NCBI RefSeq assembly: GCF_030272615.1
Contig: NC_081405.1
Span: forward strand, 473,668,008 to 473,732,007
Reading direction: 5' to 3'
From: Cryptomeria japonica
Taxonomy: Eukaryota; Streptophyta; Pinopsida; Cupressales; Cupressaceae
Length of the DNA stretch: 64,000 nt
The notes beneath the pieces are model-generated. The model did not search any database, was not told where the DNA came from, and was given only the letters and a program-made list of their open reading frames with translations. The position numbers were made by a program, and so were the translations under genes. Shown here in pieces: positions 1-10,150 of the stretch; position 1 is the first letter of the stretch, and every line of letters starts with the position of its first letter.

Positions 1-207
1 AAAATACCAAAACACAGGAACAAGAAAGGAACCACTCCCTTGGCTTCTCTTCTAAGGAAATCTAGCAGAATAGCTCAAGTTGATGTTGGGTATATCTCCT
101 CTTCCCCAGGTCAACCCTCTAACCATAAAGTCAGAGACAAGGAGGCCAGTAAGAACATTGCAAATGGGACCCAGAAGACTCTTAAGGAGTTAGGAATTGG
201 TAAGTAA
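1..207 (+). CDS. LINE-A ORF1, C-terminal end (partial)
   Basis: An open frame enters from the left edge and stops with TAA at 205-207. It gives 68 residues, basic and Ser/Lys-rich, with no recognisable domain. It is called ORF1 of an L1-type LINE because the next frame, starting two bases after the stop (ATG at 210), is clearly the endonuclease start of LINE ORF2. In plant L1 elements ORF1 usually carries an RNA-binding domain and a CCHC knuckle. Those parts would lie left of the window and are not seen here. The assignment rests on position, not on a domain. Confidence 0.55.
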   Translation, partial: KIPKHRNKKGTTPLASLLRKSSRIAQVDVGYISSSPGQPSNHKVRDKEASKNIANGTQKTLKELGIGK

Positions 208-209
208 CT

Positions 210-449
210 ATGAAGATTATCTCTTGAAATATTAGGGGACTCAATAATCCTCATAAACATGACATCATTAGGAATATGATAAGGGATAGTAAACCTAATA
301 TTTTTCTAATTCAAGAAACCAAATTGAGTAGAGAAAAAGTCGAATCTTTGAAGTTTTTCAAAAATGGTAATGTTAGTGGTGGTAGTTTGGAAGGTGCTTC
401 AGGAGGCATAGCTACCATCTGGAACCTTAATACTATCAAAGGACATGTT
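210..449 (+). pseudogene. LINE-A ORF2, endonuclease N-terminus (interrupted)
   Basis: This is the first 80 codons of an L1-type ORF2, the apurinic-like endonuclease that nicks target DNA for reverse transcription. The order of motifs fits the family: an S-x-N-I-R-G-L start, FLIQETKL with the metal-binding Glu, then GGIATIW. Codon 6 is TGA where the family has Trp (SWNIRG). The next in-frame ATG is at 276. The frame ends abruptly at 449/450, where the LTR of element E1 begins, and resumes at about 8187. By comparison with LINE-B about 75 residues are missing at the junction, including the GDFN catalytic motif. Confidence 0.8.
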
Positions 450-1544
450 TGTTGGCATTTTTGATGTTTATGTTGTGATTTTCATTGATGGACACACACT
501 TGCATTGAGATCCCCCTTATATGTATGAGCTAGAGCTCAACCGGTATCTTATCCAACTGGTATGTTGTATTCTAGTCTTTAGACTATTGGTGTAGTATGA
601 GGGAGCAGACCAGCATAACACATTCTTACCAGTCTTCATTTTTGTCAAACTGGCAACCGATATTTTGTATGAACTGGTAATACTCTATGATGAGTTACCA
701 ACTGGCATTTTGTGATGAGTTACCAATCCACCGATTGTTTGATGGTGCCAACACACTAACGGTGCTTTTTGTGTCATATTACTGAGTATGTCTAGATTCA
801 TTGAACCTAAGAAATTGTAATGTAATTCTGTTGGACCGACATGAAATCAGTTCCTTTAAAAGGACATCATGTCTAGGGTTTAAGGTTGTTTCTGAAAGGT
901 TTTATATTGTGCTAGGGTTTAAGGTGGTTGTTGAGTTGTTGTAAGAGCGATCTTATCTAAGAAGATCAAGTTGTAACTAAGTGAGACATAGAGAAGACTG
1001 AAGTAATGCTGGAATGCATTAGTAGTGAGCTATACTAGATCTAACCAAGCAGTTTGTGCTATCAGATAGATCAAATACTTGTTAATTACTCACATCTTTG
1101 ACAAGTCTGTAGCCCTTAACCGGGTAGGCCCAAAAGCATTTTGTAAAATCCTCTAACAAGGCGGTTCACTTTTGTGAATCTAAAATCCTCTAGCAAGGTA
1201 GTCTTTAATCAGACTTATCTCCTAAGAGAGATTGAGATTCCTAACAGGATCTGTTCTAGTGAAGAACATTATAAGACCTTAACCGGTCTGGTTTCAATTC
1301 TGCAGATAGTGACTTGTGAGTTCCATCTCATCGTGGTTTTTCCCATTTGGGTTTCCACGTCAAATATCTTGTGTTATGGTTGTATTGCTTTTGTGGGTGA
1401 ATGCTTTATTTGCATTTTGGTTTGCATGTGTGATAACCGGTCTGTCCATTAAATTGTTTTACCAGTTTATCTTCAGACTGTTTAAGTGTTTAAGTACAGA
1501 GATTTTTGGCATACTAATTCACCCCCCCCTCTTAGTATTCATCA
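450..1544 (+). repeat. E1 5' LTR
   Basis: This 1,095-bp LTR begins TGTTGGC and ends TCA. It matches 6994-8156 along its length, with scattered substitutions and one gap: the right copy has about 68 bp near 7138-7205 that are absent here (near 586). Both copies carry a poly-C run about 25 bp before the end. Confidence 0.88.
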
Positions 1545-1546
1545 AT

Positions 1547-1558
1547 TGGTATCAGAGC
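1547..1558 (+). other. E1 primer-binding site (tRNA-iMet type)
   Basis: TGGTATCAGAGC lies two bases after the LTR end. This is the standard plant initiator-Met primer-binding sequence, where the host tRNA 3' end would prime minus-strand DNA. Confidence 0.85.
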
Positions 1559-1594
1559 CTACTTTTCTATAAGTTTACCCACTTGGAAAGAGAT

Positions 1595-2794
1595 ATGGGG
1601 GAATACACCTTGAGGGAACTTACTCAATGGCTCACTCAGTCTGAGCAAGCCTATGATGATCTTATGGTCAAATACAAGGCATCTCAAGCAAAAAGGAGAG
1701 AACATGCAGAGAAGCTGATGGAGCTATCTAAAAATAGTTCTGAAGATGAAGCAAATATGGAAGCCATGATTGCAGAAGTAAATAAGCTGAATCATTCAAA
1801 CTCCAATCTCAGAAAGGAGTTGGAAGGACTGACTATCTGGTTTAGTCAAGAGCTTGAGAACTAGAGGAAAGATGAGGATTTGGTAAAGGATAGAGATCAT
1901 GAGATCTCCAAGTTGAAATAAGAGATTAGTGCACTGACTGCTCGCCTACATGAGAGCAGAATGGAAAAAGGAGTACAAGATGAACTGAACATAGCCATCT
2001 CTGAAAATGCAAGCCTAATGGAGACAAATATTGCTATTTCCAAATAACTCTCTGAGTCAAAGGAAATACTTGCTAAGTTCAGCAAAAGTACTATCAAGCT
2101 AGAGCAAAAGCTTGAGTCATCTAGACCAGTAAAGAATACCAATGGACTTGGTTTCTTTGGACATGAGGAAGGAGAATCCTTAGGAACAAATGTTGAAGCA
2201 TCATAGAAGCAACCAACTCTCAAAGGAAAAGGTAAGCAAAAATTCAAACCTGTTTACTTTAACTATCTTAAAGAAGGACACACTGCCAATGTATGTAGGA
2301 GCAAAGCCTACAATAATTTTCCTTACTTTATTAACAATGTACCTAGATCCAATAAGTTCAATGGTCATTGTTATGCATGCAACAAGTTTGGGCATAGAGC
2401 ATTTGAATTCAAGTTTGTGATGAATAACACTAGAAGATATCCTCAAAGGACCCAAGAAATTGGTCCTGAACCTTTTGTGAACCGGAACCACAACTGGTTT
2501 AATGTCTTCAATCATCAGTCAAGAAGTGGTGGCCATCAAGAGGCAACCGGATGGAGAGCAAATTGTATGATCTGTCATGGTCATGGTCACACTGCTACAA
2601 CATGCAGAAGGAAGAATGGAAACATGAACAATGGACCTTGGAGAGTACCTGGATTGGTTTGCTATCACTGCAACAAATTGGGTCACATTGCAAGATTCTG
2701 CAGAAGCAGAAAGAGTATATCTGATGATATACCAGTCACTCAGGAAGGAGAAATTGATGTTGAAACAATTCAAGTGGACATGAACAAAACGTAG
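1595..2794 (+). pseudogene. E1 gag-like protein: coiled coil plus four CCHC knuckles
   Basis: One frame from the ATG at 1595 to the TAG at 2792 is interrupted only by in-frame stops (1862, 1919, 2045, 2204), with no frameshift. The first 200 residues are a Glu/Lys-rich coiled coil. The C-terminal half has a series of nucleocapsid-type zinc knuckles: a degenerate one near 2260 (first Cys lost), CYACNKFGH near 2369 (last Cys lost), then two intact ones, CMICHGHGHTATTC near 2568 and CYHCNKLGHIARFC near 2661. In the family these bind RNA. The usual N-terminal gag (UBN2-like) domain is absent, so this is a C-terminal gag fragment that would need a helper gag to make a particle. Confidence 0.7.
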
Positions 2795-3049
2795 AGGAAG
2801 AAACCAACAATGTTGGAAGAGGAACCGATTTCTGCACCTAGTGTGGAAATATCAGAACCGGCAAACTAAGCTCCAAAGAGGCTTAGGGGGAGCAAATGGC
2901 AAAATGTTTCTGAACCCTTGGTTACACTGGTAAAAGACCTAATCGGTATGTGATACCTGTCGCTTGGTAGAAGACCAGAAATGGTAAAAAGGCAAATTGG
3001 GGTTTACGCCCTAATAGATGAGCATTAATGGCAGTAGGTGAGAGACATG

Positions 3050-3056
3050 TATAAAA
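3050..3056 (+). promoter_or_regulatory. Candidate internal TATA box ahead of the E1 second frame
   Basis: TATAAAA at 3050-3056 is followed by an AT-rich leader and the start codon at 3297 (or 3318), a layout like a plant core promoter with a leader of about 200 nt. It lies in the 2795-3296 gap between gag and the second frame, which otherwise holds only the decaying tail of the gag frame. If used, it would transcribe the second frame separately from the LTR promoter. This is inference from spacing alone. Confidence 0.35.
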
Positions 3057-3296
3057 CCATATTTCAAATCATTTCTCACTATCTGTTTTCGAGCAAAGAA
3101 AAGTTTTTCAAAGTGCAGAGAAAAGAAAACGCGATTTGAGCTAAGATTTCAAGAAATTGAATAATCTTGAAGGAGATTCAAATTCAGTTTGCAAACGGTC
3201 AAGTGGAGAACACAAAGCAGTGATTTGGCAACCAACAGAGTGTGGAGTGAAGGAGAATCAGGAAGCCCTAAATTCATGTTTTAAAGGTATTTTTTC

Positions 3297-4946
3297 ATGT
3301 TCTTAAAATACTCTACAATGGCTTCCGCATCTCATACCAGTTCTAGTACATCCATTGAGTTAGAAAATTTCATTCAAAGGAAGTCAAAGTATAATGCCTT
3401 ATCACAATTTCCGGTTAGAGTAATAGTAGAAGAGGGAATTTTTGACTATATTGATTACAAAATAGAAGACCTAGGGTCTTTAGCTATTCAAACCCAGTTA
3501 GGTTTATTTTGCGGCAAGGACAAGAAAATCAAACTGGAATACAGTATCTTAGAGAAGAAGAAACTCCACAATGCTATATACTTTCTAGAAGACTTTACAG
3601 AGGATCATATTAGGATCATTTTGAGTAGAGTCCATGGTGACAAGATGTACCTAGAGAGGATGCATGTTATCATGCCACAGGCAATTCATGCAGTCACCAG
3701 TTTTTGCAACACAGGGGTAGTGCCAGCCCTAAGAACGGTAAGCAAAACAAAAATGACCAAGCTCACCAATTCAACAAGCGACTCACAAGGTATGACAGTT
3801 AATCCTATCAAGGATGATCTGGTGAAGTATGCCTACATGGTGATAGGCTACAAAATATTCTCAGCCAACAGGATTAATTCTGTATCTACTATAGTGGTAA
3901 ATGCTGCTTATCGGATGATTAAAGAGGATGCATCATTTGACCTGTGCACCGGTATGCAGAGGCAACTCCTGTCTAATCTGAAGTCGATTAGACAGGATAA
4001 TGCACTGAGATTCAAGTTCGGACAACTATTGTTTGGGTTGTTCTTCTATTTCCAAGGTTACTTTACTAGAGTAGGAGATGTCCTGTGGTCTCCTGACCAA
4101 TCAGTAACCAAGCAGATCAAGGAAAGCATTCAAGCTATCGGAACCAGTTACCCTGATGTGCTGAACAAATATTTTGATGAGTTTAGACAAAAGATGAGCC
4201 AAAGGATGAGGATATCAGGTGATATTGTTAAGAAATATGAGGATGACATCTGTTTCACCATCCAGGTGGATAAATGCTTAATGGAGGCTATTGAGCCTAG
4301 AATGGAAGAAGTGGAGCCAATGGGCTATGAGGTGATGTACGATATGCTGGAAGGGTATGCCTCAACCCTTATTGCCTCACCTCTTGATCCTAAGGAAAAG
4401 AGGAAAGGAACCTATCTAGAGAGGATTGCACTGACCAAGGAACCCTCTGTTAAGAAAGGAAAAGAACCGGTAGCAAAGAAAGCAAAGGAAGTGCCTGCAG
4501 CATCGGCACCGGCTACTACTACAACTCCAAGAGTGACCAAGTGGTCACTTGCAAAGAAGAAACTGGAAGTGGCACTGGCAAAAGTCTTTGAAAGAAAAAG
4601 GAAGACTAAGTCAAATGAACCAGACTTTGAGGAGACTGAGTCTGAGGAGATGCCAAAGAAGGCCAGACAGATGAAGAAGATGAAGAAGAATGAACCAGCA
4701 GTGTCAGCACTGGTAAATATTGATATCTCCTCATATAAACCTTTGACACATTGTCAAAGAATAGTAAAGAATATTAGGAGAAAATTACTGCATGATTTAG
4801 TAGATTATTGTGATGATTTTAATGGTGAGGAGAAAGATGAAGTACTACAGGAGATTATTATTTATTTGTGTAAAAATGACCGGTTGCCATTAGAGATTAA
4901 ATCTCAGACACCGGATTCATTATATAAGGCATTAGATAATAAATGA
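3297..4946 (+). CDS. E1 second frame: uncharacterised helical protein (intact part)
   Basis: 549 codons are open, with possible starts at 3297 and 3318; the second (MASASHTSSS) looks more natural. I do not recognise a named domain. Residues of about 20-360 are a predominantly helical, mixed-charge globular region with patterns such as GYKIFSANRIN and LRFKFGQLLFGLFFYF. Residues 370-470 are a Lys/Ala/Pro-rich linker with VKKGK and VAKKAK blocks. Residues 475-549 form a second short helical domain. The frame continues past a TGA at 4944 in the same register to 6371. The domain order resembles E2, E3 and E4 in this window. It occupies the place where a Copia element would carry an additional ORF, so a structural or gag-like role is possible but unproven. 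Confidence 0.6.
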   Translation: MFLKYSTMASASHTSSSTSIELENFIQRKSKYNALSQFPVRVIVEEGIFDYIDYKIEDLGSLAIQTQLGLFCGKDKKIKLEYSILEKKKLHNAIYFLEDFTEDHIRIILSRVHGDKMYLERMHVIMPQAIHAVTSFCNTGVVPALRTVSKTKMTKLTNSTSDSQGMTVNPIKDDLVKYAYMVIGYKIFSANRINSVSTIVVNAAYRMIKEDASFDLCTGMQRQLLSNLKSIRQDNALRFKFGQLLFGLFFYFQGYFTRVGDVLWSPDQSVTKQIKESIQAIGTSYPDVLNKYFDEFRQKMSQRMRISGDIVKKYEDDICFTIQVDKCLMEAIEPRMEEVEPMGYEVMYDMLEGYASTLIASPLDPKEKRKGTYLERIALTKEPSVKKGKEPVAKKAKEVPAASAPATTTTPRVTKWSLAKKKLEVALAKVFERKRKTKSNEPDFEETESEEMPKKARQMKKMKKNEPAVSALVNIDISSYKPLTHCQRIVKNIRRKLLHDLVDYCDDFNGEEKDEVLQEIIIYLCKNDRLPLEIKSQTPDSLYKALDNK

Positions 4947-6371
4947 CGCATTGCCATAGAAAAAGAACATGAGATTAGGGAGAAAGTCTTTGCACAGTAC
5001 TTTCTCGACCTCTCAAACTCAGAATTATTCGATGTTTTGGACCAAAATAAAGGGCTCTTCTTCACAAGGAGAAGAAGACTCTGGCTGTTAGAGGGAAGAA
5101 TTGATGATGTTGAAAAAGACACTCATCAGCATATGAATCATGCTATTCAAGCTCACAAAGCACGTATGGCCAACCTGCAAGTGGAAAAAGAACCGGTCAT
5201 ATCCAAACCGGATGAAGTTTTTGATGAAGAAGGAAACCCAGTGGAAGAACCAATCGACACTATTGATGTCGATGCACTGGACATAGAAGATGTCACTCAG
5301 GACATACCTTCTGAGGGAACAGAATAGGTGCAACAAGCTGAACAGGGCAGTGAGCAAGCTGAGGACAGACAGGAAGCAACTAAGGAATAGGAAGAGAAAA
5401 AGAAGAGGGATGAAGATGAGAAAAAGAGAAAAGAGGAAGAGAAGAGAAAAGAGGAAGAGGAGAAATGAAAAGATGAAGAGAAAAAGAAGCAAGAAGATGA
5501 GAGGAAAAAGAAGGAAGAAGATGATAAGGAAGAAAAGAAGAAGAAGGAAGAAGAAAAGAAGAAGAGGGAAGAGGAAAAGAAGAAGAAGGAAGAGGAGGAT
5601 AAAGAAAAGGAAAAGCAGAAGGAAGAAGAAAAGAAGAAGAAGGAAGAGGAAGAGAAAGAAGAGGAGAAGAGGAAGGAAGCAGAGAGGAAAAAGAAAGAAG
5701 AGGAAGACAAGGAACAAGAAAAGAAGAAGGAAGCAGAGAAAAAGAAGAAGGAAGAAGCAGACAAGGCAGCGGAAGTGATGAAGAGCACATAGATGTAGAC
5801 TCTGAAGGCAACCGGGAGTCAAGACAAACCAGATGCTATCTCCAGTCCTATCGATCTCTAGTTTGCAAGTGAGTCAGAGCTAATGCAGAGCATCAAGTTT
5901 TCTCAAGAGTGCCTTGAAATCATATGAAGGAAAAAGGAGCAAGATATAATTCAAGCGGCTGTAGACAACCTTACCAGTTTGATCCCCGGTACCAATCTTC
6001 CTAACACTGAATCATCGCTAGCACAACTTAAACTACTATGTACTGTAGTGGATGATTAGGTGCAGAGCCTGGAAGAAGCATCTGAGGCAATTGTCAAGAA
6101 AGAGCATCAAAAGTTTCTTAACATTGCTCTAGTGAAAAAGTTGAATGAACTCTGGTCTGAACTTCTGAAAGACCAAAAGGATATAAGGGACTCTTTGGAT
6201 GAGGGAAATCTGCTGCTAAGCAAAATCTATCAACCCCATCTATTCTACGATGATGTGCTAGCTCAAAAGAAAAAGATTCAAATGGACTTACAGTCTTACT
6301 TGAGCACATTTAAGCCACCTTATGATTCCTGTGCAACTTATGGGCAAACTGTTCATCGGTTTCAGATCTAG
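4947..6371 (+). pseudogene. E1 second frame, continuation: Lys/Glu coiled coil and C-terminal helical domain
   Basis: This is the same register as 3297-4946, giving 1,024 codons in all without one frameshift but with nine in-frame stops at 4944, 5325, 5388, 5466, 5790, 5796, 5859, 5925 and 6057 (six TAG, three TGA, no TAA). From about 5380 to 5775 the coding strand is almost entirely A and G, giving a run of about 130 Lys/Glu residues, a likely long charged single helix. After 5940 comes a compact helical tail ending with QTVHRFQI. The purine tract also produces long false frames on the minus strand, which should be ignored. A TAG/TGA-only stop pattern fits C-to-T decay of CAG, CGA and TGG codons. 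Confidence 0.6.
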
Positions 6372-6993
6372 TCAGCCAAAATGGAGCAAGAGATCAGTAC
6401 ACGGTCTAGAGATTTGTAGGAGCTACAACTAGTTTTACTTTTGTGTCTGCAAATTCTTTAGAAGTGTTATCTGAACCTGGATGCCTTGACACTTACGCAG
6501 GAGATGAGCATAGTTGATGCCATGGAAGAATAGGTATCCCAGATGCAAACAAAGAAAGAAGTGGCCACCTCCCTACTTGAGTCCTGGTCTCTATCCATGA
6601 AACAATTTTTGTAGGACTATAAATCGGTTGTTGACAAGTATTATTCCTTCTTGTCATAAACTTTTATTATTTTAATACTAAATGGAAACAAGGTTGTTCA
6701 GTGGTACTTTGTCATTGTTGGCAAAAGGGGAGAAGTACTCTATCTATTTTGGAGAAGAATAGGGAGAAGTATCTGGCTTTAAAATTTTGATATATGTTTT
6801 GATATATGCTATATGCTCTGATATCTCAATGTTTATGCTCTATATGCAAAATTGCTATACATTGTATTGATTAAGGGATAGTGTATATGCTTAGGGGGAG
6901 CAAATTTGTTAAAGGCATGGTTTTTGTTGTAAAACACTTAGATGTCAAAATTTTATTTTCCTAAGTGTTGCCATCAATGCCAAAGGGGGAGAT
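6372..6993 (+). other. E1 3' untranslated region and polypurine tract
   Basis: There is no gene here. The stretch ends in the purine tract CAAAGGGGGAGAT (6981-6993) directly before the 3' LTR, the usual plus-strand primer. A second purine block, CAAAAGGGGAGAAG, is near 6722. The 16-mer cttagggggagcaaat at 6890-6905 is repeated exactly at 2882-2897, just after the gag frame. Confidence 0.7.
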
Positions 6994-8156
6994 TGTTGGC
7001 ATTTTTGATGTTTATGTTGTGATTGTCATTGATGGACACACACTTGCATTGAGATCCCCCTTATATGTATGAGCTAGAGCTCAACCAGTATCTATTCCAA
7101 CTGGTATGTTGTATTCTAGTCTTTAGACTATTGGTGATTTTGCAGAATGTGTTTCCCGGTTTGAAGTGGCATGTCGACCCCAAGCGGTTTGCAGATCTCA
7201 AGCGGTACGAGGGAGCAAAGCGACATAACACATTCTTACCACTCTTCATTTTTGTCAAACCAACAACCAGTATTTTGTATGAACTAGTAATACTCGGTGA
7301 TGAGTTACCAACCGACATTTTGTGATGAGTTACCAATCCACCGATTGTTTGATGGTACCGACACACTAACGGTGCTTTTTGTGTCATGTTACTGAGTATG
7401 TCTAGATTCATTGAACCTAGGAAATTGTAATGTAATCCTATTGGACCAACATGAAATCAGATTCCTTTAAAAGGACATCATGTCTAGGGTTTAAGGTTGT
7501 TGCTGAAAGGTTTTATGTTGTGTTAGGGTTTAAGGTGGTTGTTGAGTTGTTGTAAGAGCGATCTTATCTAAGAAGATCAAGTTGTAACTAAGTGAGACAT
7601 AGAGAAGACTGAAGTAATGCTGGAATGCATTAGCAGTGAGCTATACTAGATCTAACCAAGCAGTTTGTGCTATCAGATAGATCAAATACTTGTTAATTAC
7701 TCACATCTTTGACAAGTCTGTAGCCCTTAACCAGGTAGGCCCAAAATCCTTTTATAAAATCATCTAACAAGGTGGTTCACTTCTTTGAATCTAAAATCCT
7801 CTAGTAAGGTAGTCTTTAATCAAACTTATCTCCTAACAGAGATTGAGATTCCTAACAGGATATGTTCTGGTGAAGAACATTGTAAGACCTTAACCGGTCT
7901 GGTTTCTATTATGTAGATAGTGACTTGTGAGTTCCATCTCACCGTGGTTTTTCCCATTCGGGCTTCCACATCAAATATCTTGTGTTATGGTTGTATTGCT
8001 TTTGTGGGTGAATGCTTTATTTGCATTTTGGTTTGCATGTGTGATAATCGGTCTGTTCGTTAAATTGTTTTATCGGTTTATCTTCAGACTGTTTAAGTAT
8101 TTAAGTACAGAGATTTTTGGCATACTAATTCACCCCCCCCCTCTTAGTATTCATCA
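6994..8156 (+). repeat. E1 3' LTR
   Basis: 1,163 bp, starting TGTTGGC after the purine tract and ending TCA. It contains the 68-bp segment missing from the left LTR. Confidence 0.88.
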
Positions 8157-8186
8157 ATTGGTATCAGAGCCTACTTTTCTATAAGT
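8157..8186 (+). other. PBS and internal sequence continuing past the 3' LTR
   Basis: After the 3' LTR end the sequence repeats 1545-1574, including TGGTATCAGAGC, for 30 bp before joining LINE-A at about 8187. A normal single insertion would go straight from LTR end to target-site duplication. This looks like the start of a second, tandem element interior removed by a deletion. Confidence 0.75.
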
Positions 8187-10150
8187 ACAAGGATGCAATT
8201 AATTCTTGAGCTCTCAATGATGTGGAAATATAGGGATGTAATTACACTTGGACTAACAGGAGAACTGTTAATGATCTTATCCAAGTTTGTCTTGACAGGA
8301 CTCTCATCTCTAATGACTGGTATAGTCATTATTTTTGTTCTCTATCGGCCCACATTCGGGTTGGGTCAAATCACTTTCCTATCACCTTCATTGCTGACTC
8401 AATTAATAGAAGGAGACACTTCCCCTTCAAATTTGAAAAAATGTGGACCCTTCACCCAGATATCAAAAGTAATATTCAGAAATGGTGGAGTATCCAAGTT
8501 GAGGGAATTGCTATGTATAGAGTTGTTAAGAAGCTTAAAAGTGTAAAGGATAACATAAGACTCTAGAATAAATCTAGCTTTGGGAATATCTTTGAGGCCA
8601 AAGGTAAAGTCCAGGAAGACCTTAAAAAAATGCAGGCCCAAATTTAGAAGGATGGTTTCAGTACTGTGTCCATTGCTGATGAAAATGAGACTCTCAAAAA
8701 ATACCATGATATCATTGCTAAAGAGGAAACTTTCTAGAAGCAGAGATCAAGATGCATTTGGCTTAAGGAAGGAAATAGGAATACTAGATTCTTTCATATG
8801 TTGGCGATCAAGCATAAAGAAGCTAATAGGATAACCAAACTAATGGTGGATAATGGGGAGTTGGTCAAGGAGGAAGAAATAAGGAATGAAGCTAAAAGGT
8901 ATTTCTTGGAACTGCTCAAGAGGGATCACAGATTGGATGTTGAAGCTCAAACTTCTTTCCTTCATAACATCCCTTGTCTCATTGATGATCAAATGAACAT
9001 CTCCCTCTCTTCCATTCCTTTGATCTTGGAAATAAAAAATGTTGTTTTTTCCTTTGATGGTAACAAAGCGCCTGGCCCAGATGGTTTCCCCATGTTCTTT
9101 TTTCAAGATTTCTAGGATATTGTCGGGAAAGATGTCTCCAACGGGGTCAAGGAATATTTTGGGGCTAGAAAACTTTTGAAAGAAATCAATGGTACTTTCA
9201 TTTCTCTCATCCCCAAAACCCAAGGTGCTAACTCTATGGACAAGTTTAGACCTCTCAGTCTTTGCAATTCTTTTTATAAGATTATCTCCGAGGTTCTTAC
9301 TACTAGAGTCTTGTTTGTCCTTCCTGCCTTGATCAATCACTGGCAAAATGGTTTTGTCCCTGGAAGACAAATTCTTGACTCTATTATAACTGTCCATGAG
9401 AAAATTCATTCTCTTGTTAGAGCTAAGAAGCAGGGTCTCATCCTCAAGCTTGATCTCTCCAAAGCCTATGACAAGGTTGACTGGCCTTTTCTTGTGAAGG
9501 TTCTTATGGCTTTTGGTTTCTCCACTAGAGTTATTGACCTCCTCAACCATCTTATCACCTCTGCCTCTTTTGTTGTTCTTGTCAATGGTTCCCCATCCCT
9601 CTTCTTCCAAGCTTCTAGAGGACTAAGGCAAGGGGATCCCATAACCCCCATCCTCTTCATCATTATGCCAGAATGTTTTGGAAGGTCAATGGAAAATATG
9701 GTTTTGCAAGGCTCCTTTAAGGGACTCCAACCTTCTTCTGCTGACCTTATTTGTTCCCACCAACATTTTGTCGATGATACTATTATCATGGGGGAATCTA
9801 GTATCTCTGAAACTAAAATCTTGAAGAGTAGTCTTTGTAAGTTTGCCTCAGCTTCTGGTCATTTTATTAACTGGGTCAAAAGCAAAGTTTTTTTCATCAA
9901 TACTCCTAAGAGAAGACAATAGAGAATCAATAGAATCCTAGATTGTAGGATTGCTGATCTTCTTGCGACCTATCTTGGTCTCCCCATGGGCATTGAACCT
10001 CCTAATACTTTTTGGAGCTCTCTAGGGGATAAATTTCATAAAAAACTAGCTGGTTGGAAAGGAGCCCTTTTAAGTCGGGCTGGAAAGCTCCAACTACTTA
10101 AAGCTTCTCTTTAAAGTATACTGATTTATGCCCTGTCTTTTCAGAATTCT
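8187..10150 (+). pseudogene. LINE-A ORF2: endonuclease end and reverse transcriptase
   Basis: The ORF2 frame resumes at codons corresponding to the last third of the endonuclease (GCNYTWTNRRT) and runs in one register to about 10110. RT motifs follow in order: NKAPGPDGFP (about 9065), the FRPLSLCN block (about 9247), LKLDLSKAYDKVDW (about 9448; first catalytic Asp), RGLRQGDP (about 9618) and a FVDDTI catalytic box (about 9770). It copies LINE RNA at a nicked target. Interruptions are nearly all TAG or TGA at positions where the family has Trp or Gln (about 8207, 8235, 9113, 9920). It cannot make a protein now. Confidence 0.88.

Larger units (their letters stand above)
450..8156 (+). mobile_element. 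E1: non-autonomous LTR retrotransposon, Copia-like
   Basis: Two direct repeats of 1,095 and 1,163 bp, both starting TGTTGGCATTTTTG and ending ATTCATCA, bracket a 5.4 kb interior. A primer-binding site matching the initiator tRNA-Met type (TGGTATCAGAGC) follows the left LTR and a purine tract precedes the right one. The interior has a gag-like frame with CCHC knuckles and a second long frame, but no protease, integrase, RT or RNase H, so it must depend on enzymes from elsewhere. It is inserted inside LINE-A. The PBS type and knuckle-rich gag suggest Copia (SIRE/Maximus-like), at modest confidence. No target-site duplication is visible, because the right end runs past the LTR. Confidence 0.85.

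Noticed and set aside
1547-1558. tRNA gene at TGGTATCAGAGC sites (1547, 8159, 37605)
   Set aside because: These are primer-binding sites next to LTR ends; no cloverleaf or A/B boxes follow.
3297-4946. E1 second frame as an envelope protein
   Set aside because: No signal peptide, no transmembrane segment near the C-terminus and no cysteine framework; a helical, highly charged protein does not look like an envelope.
5088-5822. Long Leu/Phe/Ser-rich minus-strand frames
   Set aside because: They are the reverse complement of the E1 purine-only Lys/Glu region and show no domain or codon signal.
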